NCBI GenBank assembly: GCA_030765605.1
Contig: JAVCCG010000091.1
Location: 1-64,000 of the forward strand
Source of the DNA: Candidatus Alcyoniella australis
GTDB taxonomy: Bacteria; Lernaellota; Lernaellaia; JAVCCG01; Alcyoniellaceae
Length of the DNA stretch: 64,000 bases
Direction of reading: 5' to 3'
The notes under the pieces: model-generated
What the model saw: only the letters and a program-made list of their open reading frames with translations
Database searches by the model: none
What the model was told of the DNA's origin: nothing
Shown: piece by piece, positions 26,501-34,946 of the stretch
How the letters are laid out: every line of letters starts with the position of its first letter
Position numbering within the stretch: the stretch's first letter is position 1
Program-made: the position numbers and the translations under genes

Positions 26501-28561
26501 GGTCGAGGCGTCGTCGATCTCGAGGTCCGTCGGTGGGCTGAACGACGATCCGACTCCGAGGTTGGTCGATTTGCGGCCGCACGATTGAACGTCGAAGTAA
26601 TCGCCGCAATCGGAGTTCATCGGTTCGGGATCGCTGAGGCACTCGGCGTATGTGCCGTCGCGCTCGTAGGCGCGGACCTCGTAGTAGTAACGGTATTCGT
26701 CGCCGTTGAGCCCCCACTGCTGCGAATCCAGCGGCAACATGCTGCCGCCGCCCTCGCCGCGGCCGGGGCTGCCGTCCTCGTCGAACCAGTAGTAACGCTC
26801 GTTGAACTTGAAGAACTGCGAGGGCGGACTGAGATCGTTCCGGCACTGCTCCACGGCGTCCCAGTCGCTCAGCGCGCTGTTGGCGCAGGAGGTGTCGGCG
26901 TCGTCAATATCGATCTTGGCGATCGGGACGTTGTCGACCTCGTATAGCTCGTTGGGCGCCGAACGGTAGATCCAATACTCATCGACGTTGGGATCTTCTG
27001 TTCCGCCGGATTGGCTGGGTGACCAGTTGAGCATGATCGAGCCCCAGCGCGTTCCCGAGGCCGGCGGCTCGAAACCGGAAGTGGCGTAGCCGTAGAAGTC
27101 GTCGGTCTTGGGCTTGTTGGGGTGAATCTCGACCGCCGCCTCGGGCGCCGAGGTCAGCGCAGTGCTGCGCGAGTTGCCGCAGTCCACGGCATAGACCTGG
27201 TAGGTGTAGGAGATCGGGAAATCCGGATCGCCCCAATTGGCAACGATCGAGCGGTCGTACAACACGTAGCTCGCCTGGCCTGTGGCCGGCACGAAGGTAT
27301 AGTACTGAAACGTGCCCGATCCGCCGCCCTCCTCGGGATTGAGCTTCTTATAGATGTCGTACCAGACAACGTCGTTGACGCCGGTGCCGTCGTCGGGCGA
27401 GCGGTCGAAGCTGATTCTCATCGCCCGACCGCACTCGTCGTTCTCGACATCGATGTTGGTCGGAGGCTCGGGCGGATCGCCGCAGTCCGGGTCGCGAAAG
27501 GTGCGCAGGTTGCGCGGGGCCACCGAGAGCCGCACCGTTGTCTCTAAAAACGGCGTGCCGTTGACCGACGGCGCGTCGTAGTCCGGCTCCTTGGCGATCA
27601 CCGTGGCCGAAACCTCGATGCGGTGAATCACGTCGTCGAGCAGGTTGTAGTCAAGCCGTCCGTTGGAGTTCAGATCCTCTCCGTCGTCGAGCTCGTCGTT
27701 GGCCGAAACGCCGCCCAAATCCTCGCTGTTGCTCGGGAATGATCCGTCCTGGTTGATAAACACCGCGCCCTGCGGCGGCTTGAAGTTGATCTGATAGCCC
27801 GAGGACATCCAGGGATATCGCAAGCGATAGCTGTAGTTGCCGCGCAGCAGGTTGCCGATCTCGGTGCTGTCCAGCGAATCGTTGGGTGCGGACGTGTTGC
27901 CCCACAGGGTGTCGACCGTGGCGGGGTTGAGGTCGAAATCGCCCCAATACAAAAACAACGGCTGCGGATGTTCTCCGTTGGGATAGGTCATCGTGCCGTC
28001 GTCGTAGCGCAGACCGTAGGACATGATCGACGTGCGCCCGGGATCTTCGTTGTAAGACTGATAAAGCACACGATCGTCGTCGGAATAGGAGTAATCCAGG
28101 TTGGACATGAAGCCCACTGCGGGCTCGGCCAGGTAGAGGCGGAGCATCTCGGCCGACGATCCGTACCCCTCGGCGGGCGGATCGTAGCTGTATAAGGCGT
28201 CGAACTGATACGAGTCGGTGAACTCAGGCACTGCCTCGTCGTAGTTGGCGTTGAAGGCGATCTCGTAGGGCGCGGCCCAAATGATGGCGGGCTGCTCGGA
28301 GTTCGGCGGAACGTCCTTGCCGATCATCATCAGCAGATCGCGCGCCGATTCCACGGTCTGACGGCCGATCTGGTTGATCTCGACCAACCGCTCCTGCCGC
28401 ATGACCTGCTGGGAGTGGGCGACGAACAGATAGTAGATCACTGCCACAAGGATCAACGCCAGCGCCAGGGCGACCAGCAGCTCGATGAGGCTGAACCCGG
28501 ATTGGCGTCTCGAAGCGGCTTTGCCTGATCTTTTACACATCAGCATATCAACGTCTCTCAT
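23588..28561 (-). CDS. Giant PilW-like prepilin with fibronectin III-like modules (1657 aa)
   Basis: The N terminus has a class III (prepilin) signal: a basic leader, cleavage after Gly22 in RQSGFSLIELLVAL, Glu at +5 and a hydrophobic helix. PilD should process it, and it should enter the pilus. A PilW-type domain extends to about residue 370. It is followed by at least five FN3-like modules opening with PPEPPTNI, GFEPPASG, SFSPPTDLEI, PPTSSQCNL and CSPPLTNY, and containing the typical YWIYRS and YYYIYRTPE strands. The last 500 residues are rich in Cys, Trp and Tyr (for example CAKCPRPAGCPASC) and match nothing I know. Ordinary PilW proteins have 200-400 residues. It is last in the fimT-pilV-pilX-pilW operon, starting six bases after pilX, and may act as a pilus-tip adhesin. 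The start is uncertain within five to seven codons. Confidence 0.85.
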   Translation of the reverse strand: MRDVDMLMCKRSGKAASRRQSGFSLIELLVALALALILVAVIYYLFVAHSQQVMRQERLVEINQIGRQTVESARDLLMMIGKDVPPNSEQPAIIWAAPYEIAFNANYDEAVPEFTDSYQFDALYSYDPPAEGYGSSAEMLRLYLAEPAVGFMSNLDYSYSDDDRVLYQSYNEDPGRTSIMSYGLRYDDGTMTYPNGEHPQPLFLYWGDFDLNPATVDTLWGNTSAPNDSLDSTEIGNLLRGNYSYRLRYPWMSSGYQINFKPPQGAVFINQDGSFPSNSEDLGGVSANDELDDGEDLNSNGRLDYNLLDDVIHRIEVSATVIAKEPDYDAPSVNGTPFLETTVRLSVAPRNLRTFRDPDCGDPPEPPTNIDVENDECGRAMRISFDRSPDDGTGVNDVVWYDIYKKLNPEEGGGSGTFQYYTFVPATGQASYVLYDRSIVANWGDPDFPISYTYQVYAVDCGNSRSTALTSAPEAAVEIHPNKPKTDDFYGYATSGFEPPASGTRWGSIMLNWSPSQSGGTEDPNVDEYWIYRSAPNELYEVDNVPIAKIDIDDADTSCANSALSDWDAVEQCRNDLSPPSQFFKFNERYYWFDEDGSPGRGEGGGSMLPLDSQQWGLNGDEYRYYYEVRAYERDGTYAECLSDPEPMNSDCGDYFDVQSCGRKSTNLGVGSSFSPPTDLEIDDASTVMHNGDVTARFRVTWGESLNDVDDGGFSEVPNYYYIYRTPEPYGFYDAFGDPNYSDMVVFVAKPQTASGNTLYWYDSNALATNPQDDEHKMFTVTSTMEPDWSNPVSPATDSTDPKYNLIYAPSNPTPADSYNYVYSVSAVYGDGSGTTVGRAYAPWNYSFSCPRESAWDCAEGELPTYIDLDANPPTSSQCNLVGPIDIQWHFSSPLPPDGTLFTVLARENVVGSWELVDEVTYSSMMGSVAVATHGYYPAASYIGQDPGTIYEYMVMYSDEVGCTRTINLGVIHPAGFPDIATFCLRSAACSPPLTNYDCDTGQLKFWIFDAVPYCRDYQTPTPNKTTTPADNIYYRVQRFPWTTVFSGGTWDEDWSLHAEFDQVVWAGQDPDGWQSAGGFGIQEITDQTYRTFEIWNYVDPGKRYLYSVTTMIDHPGNGTAEWDPSCTDECAKCPRPAGCPASCTMPCCGGVGQDQCNSHRPGQSTTYPWDDRMFWFADQVCWPSGLPVDAHPYYDLSGYPTANAQYQMSWSWWARDDGDPLYHNGNPNRQGKFEEGDYPFESAEFILLDWSISFSTIFGDVHWEFYIGDHIFEVDPSGYARTDFDGLLGYLFSLIFEFTGDFGYNICAFCIDLWLFEVCVTDFWDSCYEDMTYIKNHTFLWSNNNGINKEWWGNTSTSTSCHMKNIMVQYHTKVYNPYTPVGDAIHYYDNSMSMAFRGRHNNNDPSYWGKGFDHYQIEMDFNCTYKYGGNPETHHCLASTLSYYRMPGANYAPLFSYATPQKSAVNEINAYSDDDWWSIFYIVCDESSAPNANPDLPGADTTHVYFWAAPDNNRTWDWQYRWYNTPPILAYGSDNSHACYDANGVILGVWPDGPFEPTDDYDYETGRIGIYANPFVKLRDLWCTLFWWAGNCEGYGTTREAYDMIRVTEFCGQCPPPAVMNYDDNDCQNQLECNQYGGEWSLNHRPWPFGGPATCD

Positions 28562-28567
28562 CTGCGA

Positions 28568-31006
28568 TTACCAGCAATTGCCGGCGTGGTCCAGGCACCC
28601 GGCGTCATCAACGCCGATCGGTTCCCAGGAAACTATCCGGTAATCGCCGTTGCCGTATGGGATTCCTCTGCCAGTGCCGCTTTTATCCACCGAGAACGGC
28701 GGATGTGCGTATTTCAGCCGGGGGTCGTGGACCACATTGACCATCTCGAAACCCATCAGGTTGCAGCCGTCGGTCACCGGCTGAGGTTCTCCGCCGCCGG
28801 CCGACGGGTTGTAAATCTCGTTGTAGATTTCGTTGTTGCTATAGGTCTGGCCGTTGGTGCAGGCCGACGAGCCGGAAACGCCCGCGGTGTAGAAGTCGTA
28901 GTTCAGCCGGCCGGGATAGTACTGGTAGACCGAGCCGACGATTCGTAGGGTGCCCGACTGGTTGGCCATCGGCACGAAGGCGTTGGCGCCGTCCAGATAT
29001 GGTGTGCCGGTCCAGGGATCGGCCAGGAACGGGTTGGGGCGCGAGCTGGTGCCCTCAAAAGTGCGGGGCATGGCGTAGAACCCGGAGCGGAAGGCCTCGA
29101 GCTCGTCGCGTTGGGCCGAGGTGAGCGAGGCCGTGCTGTAGGGGCTGATACAGCTCACCGTCGGCACGGAGCCGGTGCCCACGGTGCAGAAGCGACCAAA
29201 GGAGACCAGCATCGCCTGGATGTCCTCCGATCCGTCGTCGTCGGTGATCGGATCGGCATGGTGGTCGTAGTTGCCGGTGGGCTGGAACCAGCCGGTGCCG
29301 TTCTGGGCGTCGGACCAGTCGTCGAGGTAGATCTCGTGCTGGTTCAGCACGTTTTTCTTCGGATAGCTTTGGGGAATCACGATCCGGCCGCCGGCCACGA
29401 GCATCAGCATGTCGATGTCGTCCGGGTCGGTGTAGCTCTCGGGCATGCTGGGGATCGGGCTCTGTTCGTACTCGATCTCGTGGTCGAGGTAGATATCGCC
29501 GGTGGCGATCAAGGTCACGCTGCCGTCGACGATGCCCGAGACGATCGCGTCGCCGTAGACCACGATGATCCCGGTGCGCGTGCCCGAGCAGCCCGAGATC
29601 GTGCTGTCGCGGCTGGGAACGTAGAGGAAGTCGAAGCCCGGCATGACGTCCTCGGTGTCGTAGGGCCGGAACGTGGCGCCGCCCGAGGTGTTGGCCCGAG
29701 TACCGTCACAGCTCTTGGCGTTACCACTGATCCAGCTTGCACCGCTGGTCCAGATCTCGCCGCCCTGGGCGATCATCTTGGCATGACGCCGGGCCGCGGT
29801 GTCGCCGTAGAATGCGGCCTCGAGGTCGTTGATGTCGGTCTTGTCGAAGGGGATCCGCCAGACCATCATGATCCCCTTATCGTTCGGATCCTGGGCCACG
29901 CCGTCGTTGATCGAGGGCGTGATCGCCGAGGCCACCCTTGAGTTGAACTCGTAATTGCATAAGCCGCCGGCCCAGTTGCATGTCGGGTCGCTGGTGTCCA
30001 GGTCGTTGCGGAATAGAATGCGGTAGGCCGTGTCGGCGGCCGGTTTCTCGAGGATCAGATCGGCGTTGCGACGCAGCCAAGTCGTGCTGGTGCTGGTGAC
30101 CATCGCGCCGTAGCTCGGCCCGGCGTTGGTTTGGGCCGATTCAACTATACCGCGGGTGAACACCGGATGATGCTCGGTGCGCGAGCCGCCCAGGGACTGG
30201 TTGCGCGAGTTTTGGTACTGGACGCCGGAGAGCGTGCCGAAGTGAAAGTCGTCGGGCTGGCGCCAGGAGACCTCGCCCACGATCCGCGGCCAGCCGCGGA
30301 ACAGCGGGCGGCGGTTGTTGCCGCGGTCCACGCTTAAATAGACATCGCCGGTGATCGTGTCGCCGGTGTTGAACGTCTCGGTGCAGTTGCGCAGCAGGTG
30401 ATAGTCGTCGTTGTGCGAGGAGCCGACGTAGCAGTCGTGGCTGGAGCGGAAACGGTTGTAGGGCGTCCAGTAGTAGGTGAACCAGGCGTAATCCCACCAG
30501 GCGCGCGCGCTGACCTTGAAGCGGAAGGCGCGGGCGAAGTTGGTGGAGGGCACCTCGAGCTTGACGTCGATGTACATGTCGTTGGACAGCCGCCGGTCGT
30601 GGGGTCCCTCCCAGTCGCGCATGTCGACCCAGGCGTTGGCCTGCAGGTCGCTGTTGATTTCTACGCTGGAGTCATCGACCTCGAGCACCCCGGCGTCTTC
30701 GACGACCCGGATCGCCGAGATCTGGTCAGAGACCTGGTCGGGATCGATCCGCAGCACGCCGTAGGGGCCGTAGCTGCGATAGTAGAAATGGTTGATCACG
30801 CGGTCGGCGACCTGCTCGGCGTAGAAGAACATCAGGTCGGCCTCGCCCTCGTTGGTCACCAGGCGCGTCTCAGTCATCGAGGTGGCCATGGCCAGGATTC
30901 CTAGGGTAAGAATCATGAACATGATCAGCATGGCGGCGACCAGAGCAAAACCCTGTTGCCCCTTGAAACGTTCCCTGTCGATTTTCGTGCCGCTGTCCTG
31001 GCGCAT
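28568..31006 (-). CDS. Large PilX-like minor pilin (812 aa)
   Basis: The N-terminal PilX_N-type segment GQQGFALVAAMLIMFMILTLGIL includes a prepilin cleavage site (after Gly19 from this start) but lacks Glu at +5, as is usual for PilX. The remaining about 770 residues are beta-rich and unusual in length, since typical PilX has 150-250. They carry stretches such as GDVYLSVDRGNNRRPLF and a right-handed repeat-like region around IVVYGDAIVSGIVDGSVTLIATGDIYL. The start ATG at 31006 is preceded by AAGGG at six bases; an overlapping TTG at 31012 is the alternative. It overlaps or abuts pilV and is followed closely by the giant pilW-like gene. It is probably a tip-complex subunit. Confidence 0.85.
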   Translation of the reverse strand: MRQDSGTKIDRERFKGQQGFALVAAMLIMFMILTLGILAMATSMTETRLVTNEGEADLMFFYAEQVADRVINHFYYRSYGPYGVLRIDPDQVSDQISAIRVVEDAGVLEVDDSSVEINSDLQANAWVDMRDWEGPHDRRLSNDMYIDVKLEVPSTNFARAFRFKVSARAWWDYAWFTYYWTPYNRFRSSHDCYVGSSHNDDYHLLRNCTETFNTGDTITGDVYLSVDRGNNRRPLFRGWPRIVGEVSWRQPDDFHFGTLSGVQYQNSRNQSLGGSRTEHHPVFTRGIVESAQTNAGPSYGAMVTSTSTTWLRRNADLILEKPAADTAYRILFRNDLDTSDPTCNWAGGLCNYEFNSRVASAITPSINDGVAQDPNDKGIMMVWRIPFDKTDINDLEAAFYGDTAARRHAKMIAQGGEIWTSGASWISGNAKSCDGTRANTSGGATFRPYDTEDVMPGFDFLYVPSRDSTISGCSGTRTGIIVVYGDAIVSGIVDGSVTLIATGDIYLDHEIEYEQSPIPSMPESYTDPDDIDMLMLVAGGRIVIPQSYPKKNVLNQHEIYLDDWSDAQNGTGWFQPTGNYDHHADPITDDDGSEDIQAMLVSFGRFCTVGTGSVPTVSCISPYSTASLTSAQRDELEAFRSGFYAMPRTFEGTSSRPNPFLADPWTGTPYLDGANAFVPMANQSGTLRIVGSVYQYYPGRLNYDFYTAGVSGSSACTNGQTYSNNEIYNEIYNPSAGGGEPQPVTDGCNLMGFEMVNVVHDPRLKYAHPPFSVDKSGTGRGIPYGNGDYRIVSWEPIGVDDAGCLDHAGNCW

Positions 31007-31008
31007 GC

Positions 31009-31605
31009 TCAACCCTTCTTAAGATACTGGTAGCGATCTATCGAGTGCCCGCCGAAACGATCGATCCAGGTCACGGTCACCAGCACCATGCGGAAATCCT
31101 CGCCGCGATATTGGTTGGATCCGCAGCCGCTGGCGGTTACCGTTCCCGAGTTAAGCAGCACTCCCCCCGGGTCGCCCTCGTTGAGGTTGCGCGCGGCGCC
31201 GTTGCCGGTGTTGCCAAAGAGGATCGCGGTGCCGCAGTCGGCGGTGGTGCCGTTGGTGTAGACGCTGGTGCTGCGCGTGAAGCTCAGCGGGCTGTTGGTC
31301 ACCGATACGGTCTCGTTGCCATAGAGCGTGGTGTTGCTTCCCGAGGCCGAGCCGCGATTGGACGTGCTGTAATCGTAGTAGATCGGCCAGGACTTGACGT
31401 GCTCGAGCTTCTGCACCGCGAGTTGGTTGGCCAGGCCGCGGTTGCGGGCCAGGGTGTTGGACTTGATGTTGAACAGCAACGCCGGGATCAGCGCCAAGAT
31501 GCCGACGGTTAAGATCCCCATCGCCACCACCACCTCGATCAGCGTAAAGCCCGCGCGGTCCCGGCCGCCGTTCCGCCTGGAGATACGCCTGGTGATCACT
31601 TCCAT
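31009..31605 (-). CDS. PilV-like minor pilin, operon copy
   Basis: A 198-residue prepilin. The basic leader MEVITRRISRRNGGRDRAG is cleaved before FTLIEVVVAMGILTVGIL, with Glu at +5. The C-terminal part has paired Cys (DCGTA, SGCGSN) and Asn/Thr-rich loops. The start at 31605 was chosen within a longer open frame because the leader begins there; a GTG two codons later is possible. It overlaps the fimT-like gene by ten bases. A second copy at 32511-33098 is nearly the same protein, with about 30 differences over about 180 residues, mostly in two surface-like loops. It is a minor pilin that would prime assembly. Confidence 0.9.
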   Translation of the reverse strand: MEVITRRISRRNGGRDRAGFTLIEVVVAMGILTVGILALIPALLFNIKSNTLARNRGLANQLAVQKLEHVKSWPIYYDYSTSNRGSASGSNTTLYGNETVSVTNSPLSFTRSTSVYTNGTTADCGTAILFGNTGNGAARNLNEGDPGGVLLNSGTVTASGCGSNQYRGEDFRMVLVTVTWIDRFGGHSIDRYQYLKKG

Positions 31606-32267
31606 CCCCAGCGATAGTACTTCCAGCCGCGGATCTGTCCTGAGGGCGCCAGCCAGTCGACCGCGCGCATCCGGTCGTCGCGCATGCCCGATAGGCTGGT
31701 GTCGATGGTTGGTATCAGGTAGACCACCCCGGTCTGACTGGCCGTGCCGTCGCGGTGGAAGCTCACTTTCTGATTGCTCACGCCGGGGCACTCACCCCAA
31801 CCCGAATCGTAGATGTTGATCGCGCAGGGGATCGGCGTGGCATGCGGAGGAACGCCCACGGGCACGCTGGGCGTGCTCATGTAGCCAAAGGTGATCCCGG
31901 ACTGCAGATAGTAGGTCTGGATCTGATCGTCGTAAACGCCGTCGCCGTCGGTGTCCAGGCCGTAGGTATAGCGATCGTTGTCGTTGTCGAACACGACCAC
32001 CCAGTCGCGGCCGTCGCGGATCGCCCTGGCGCGCACAATGCGCATGTGACCCGCCAGGTCGCGCATCGAGGCGTTGCAGCGAATCTGAAGCCGATAACCC
32101 ATGATCGAGAGAAAACCGATGGCCGCGATGATCGAGATCAGCGCGATCACCACCATCAGCTCGATTAGTGAGAATCCTCGATCCTCGTCTTCGGTATCAG
32201 CGGGGCTTGTATGTTTGGGCTGGTCCGTATCTTTCGTCTCGACCAGCTCGTCCGATTTGGAGGGCAT
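31596..32267 (-). CDS. FimT/GspH-like minor pseudopilin
   Basis: A 223-residue prepilin with the cleavage motif DRGFSLIELMVVIALISIIAAIGF (Gly31, Glu at +5) and a GspH/FimT-type core (MRDLAGHMRIVRARAIRDGRDWVVVF). Two features are odd. The 31-residue leader is strongly acidic, where such leaders are normally short and basic. A calcium-loop-like DTDGDGVYDD occurs at about residue 104. The start is firm because GGGGAG lies seven bases upstream. It is the first gene of the minor-pilin operon and is preceded by a sigma54-type promoter. In other systems FimT also binds DNA during uptake; whether this one does cannot be read from sequence. Confidence 0.88.
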   Translation of the reverse strand: MPSKSDELVETKDTDQPKHTSPADTEDEDRGFSLIELMVVIALISIIAAIGFLSIMGYRLQIRCNASMRDLAGHMRIVRARAIRDGRDWVVVFDNDNDRYTYGLDTDGDGVYDDQIQTYYLQSGITFGYMSTPSVPVGVPPHATPIPCAINIYDSGWGECPGVSNQKVSFHRDGTASQTGVVYLIPTIDTSLSGMRDDRMRAVDWLAPSGQIRGWKYYRWGWK

Positions 32268-32283
32268 GCTATTCTCCCCATAG

Positions 32284-32303
32284 TAGACGGCTCTATCCGT
32301 CTA
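32284..32303 (-). promoter_or_regulatory. Perfect hairpin at the 5' end of the minor-pilin mRNA
   Basis: TAGACGG and CCGTCTA form a perfect seven-base stem around a six-base loop. The predicted sigma54 start (about 32302) falls at its beginning, so the operon mRNA would begin with this stem, 16 bases from the fimT-like ATG. It may stabilise the mRNA or limit ribosome access. Confidence 0.5.
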
Positions 32304-32312
32304 AATTAATCC

Positions 32313-32328
32313 AGCAAGCACTATGCCA
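32313..32328 (-). promoter_or_regulatory. Sigma54 (-24/-12) promoter of the minor-pilin operon
   Basis: The minus strand reads TGGCATAGTGCTTGCT, which matches the TGGCAYRNNNNTTGCW consensus at every defined position with exact GG-GC spacing. It lies 46 bases upstream of the fimT-like ATG. An NtrC/PilR-type activator is encoded 1.2 kb upstream on the same strand. Confidence 0.75.
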
Positions 32329-32432
32329 TGCGTGCCCCTTGTCTACAAATCGATTTTTTATCAAATATTTTCCAGCCTTGCAATAATAAATCGTATGTGT
32401 TTTATCCCCTAGCCGCTCCCAAGGTGTGGCAA

Positions 32433-32451
32433 CTATGCAAAGTTTGCATAG
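32433..32451. promoter_or_regulatory. 19-bp palindrome, candidate activator site
   Basis: CTATGCAAAGTTTGCATAG is a perfect inverted repeat with a one-base centre. It is located about 105-125 bases upstream of the -24 element, the normal distance for an enhancer bound by a sigma54 activator. It lies in the 243-base gap between the two pilV-containing units, which otherwise contains no gene. Confidence 0.5.
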
Positions 32452-32510
32452 CACTCGTCCCAGATAGCCACAAATCAACGGCTACCATAATGTTGCCTCA
32501 TGCCGAGGAA

Positions 32511-33098
32511 TCAGCCGCGCCTGAGATACTGATGGCGGCTGATCGAGTGCCCGCCGAAGCGGTCGATCCAGGTCACGGTCACCAAGACAATGCGGAAATC
32601 CTCGCCAATATATTGGTTGGATCCGCAGCCGCTGGCGCTCACCGTGCCCGAATTAAGCAGCACTACCCCCGGGTCGCCCTCGTCGAGGTTGTGTGTCACC
32701 CCGTGAGTAGAGCTGCCGAACAGGATCGCGGTGCCGCAGTCGGCGGTGGTGCCGTTGGTGTAGACGCTGGTGCTGCGAGTAAATTGCACCGGCGTATTGG
32801 TCACCGAGATGGGCTCGGTGCCGTAGAGAGTGGTGTTGGCCACCGAGGAAGACCCACGATTAGTTGAATCGTAATCATAGTAAAGCGGCCAGGACTTGAT
32901 GTGCTCGAGCTTCTGTACTGCCAGCTGGTTGGCCAGGCCGCGATTGCGGGCCAGGGTGTTGGACTTGATATTGAACAGCAACGCCGGGATCAACGCCAAG
33001 ATGCCGACGGTTAAAATCCCCATCGCCACCACAACCTCAATCAGGGTGAAGCCCGCCCTACTATCAATGCACCGTATGCCATGGACATAGCGTGCCAT
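32511..33098 (-). CDS. PilV-like minor pilin, second (upstream) copy
   Basis: A 195-residue prepilin with leader MARYVHGIRCIDSRAG, then FTLIEVVVAMGILTVGIL and Glu at +5. The start at 33098 has GGAG seven bases upstream; the in-frame ATG at 33116 has none. The first 55 mature residues are identical to the operon copy at 31009-31605, and the paired Cys are kept. Differences cluster in two loops (YDSTNRGSSSVAN; SSTHGVTHNLDEG). The gene stands alone with its own putative sigma54 promoter and a 210-base leader. It is either a functional alternative subunit or a donor copy for recombination. Confidence 0.9.
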   Translation of the reverse strand: MARYVHGIRCIDSRAGFTLIEVVVAMGILTVGILALIPALLFNIKSNTLARNRGLANQLAVQKLEHIKSWPLYYDYDSTNRGSSSVANTTLYGTEPISVTNTPVQFTRSTSVYTNGTTADCGTAILFGSSTHGVTHNLDEGDPGVVLLNSGTVSASGCGSNQYIGEDFRIVLVTVTWIDRFGGHSISRHQYLRRG

Positions 33099-33508
33099 GA
33101 TATTCTCCATCTGCATTTTGAAAAACTCGGTCTAACCCGATGGTATCCAGGAAGGCTTGTGGGGTGTGTCAGCCCTCAATCGAAGATGATCCGTGCTACC
33201 GCGAGCTCTTAATAACTGACACTTCAGGCGCTTGATGAGGTTAAACCGTTTAAAGAGCATCGAACTCACGCCACAGGCTGTTATCGCCTATGAGTGGTGG
33301 TCTCCCACCTTATTAAGGTAAGGCAAAGAACATGCCCTTTTCTATACAGCAGATACCAAAATGTAAAAGGTTTTTGTTTACAGTGATTTAAATCGCGAAA
33401 TTCTGTGGCCTAAATGGCTGATGGCTGCCCGGCCGACCAAAAACTATGACCTGCCGTAATAGCTTAGGGGCGTTTTGCCCCGCCGTTAGCGCCCATACCA
33501 TCCAATGC
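33099..33508 (-). other. 410-base gene-free region: structured leader and sigma54 promoter
   Basis: This lower-GC gap between pilR and the second pilV copy encodes nothing I can support. Read on the minus strand from the predicted start near 33310, it contains a palindrome (ACCTTAATAAGGT, 33307-33319) and a GGTG/CACC hairpin. A further stem-loop has AGGC and GCCT arms closed by ACTCA and TGAGT. A long-range pair GTGTCAG/CTGACAC (33216-33222 with 33166-33172) encloses about 43 bases. The part nearer pilR has a GGGGC-AAAAC-GCCCC hairpin (about 33466-33482) without a T tract, possibly a weak pilR terminator. I could not match the leader to a known riboswitch. Confidence 0.5.
33322..33337 (-). 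promoter_or_regulatory. Sigma54-like promoter of the second pilV copy
   Basis: The minus strand reads GGGCATGTTCTTTGCC. GG and GC are spaced exactly as in -24/-12 promoters, and the match is GGCATG-N4-TTGC with deviations only at the first and last consensus bases. It predicts a transcript start near 33310 and a 210-base untranslated leader. A GATTTAAATC palindrome lies about 50 bases upstream (33385-33394). Confidence 0.55.
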
Positions 33509-34939
<1,431 letters not shown>

Positions 34940-34946
34940 CGGCTGC

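Noticed and set aside
33235-33300. tRNA-like TTCGA segment in the pilV2 leader
   Set aside because: The flanking bases give only a three-base T-arm stem, and no acceptor or anticodon arms can be formed.
33110-33310. c-di-GMP (GEMM-I) riboswitch
   Set aside because: The conserved GEMM elements (the AGGGCAAACC-like and GGGACGCAAAGCC-like strands) are absent; only generic pairings were found.
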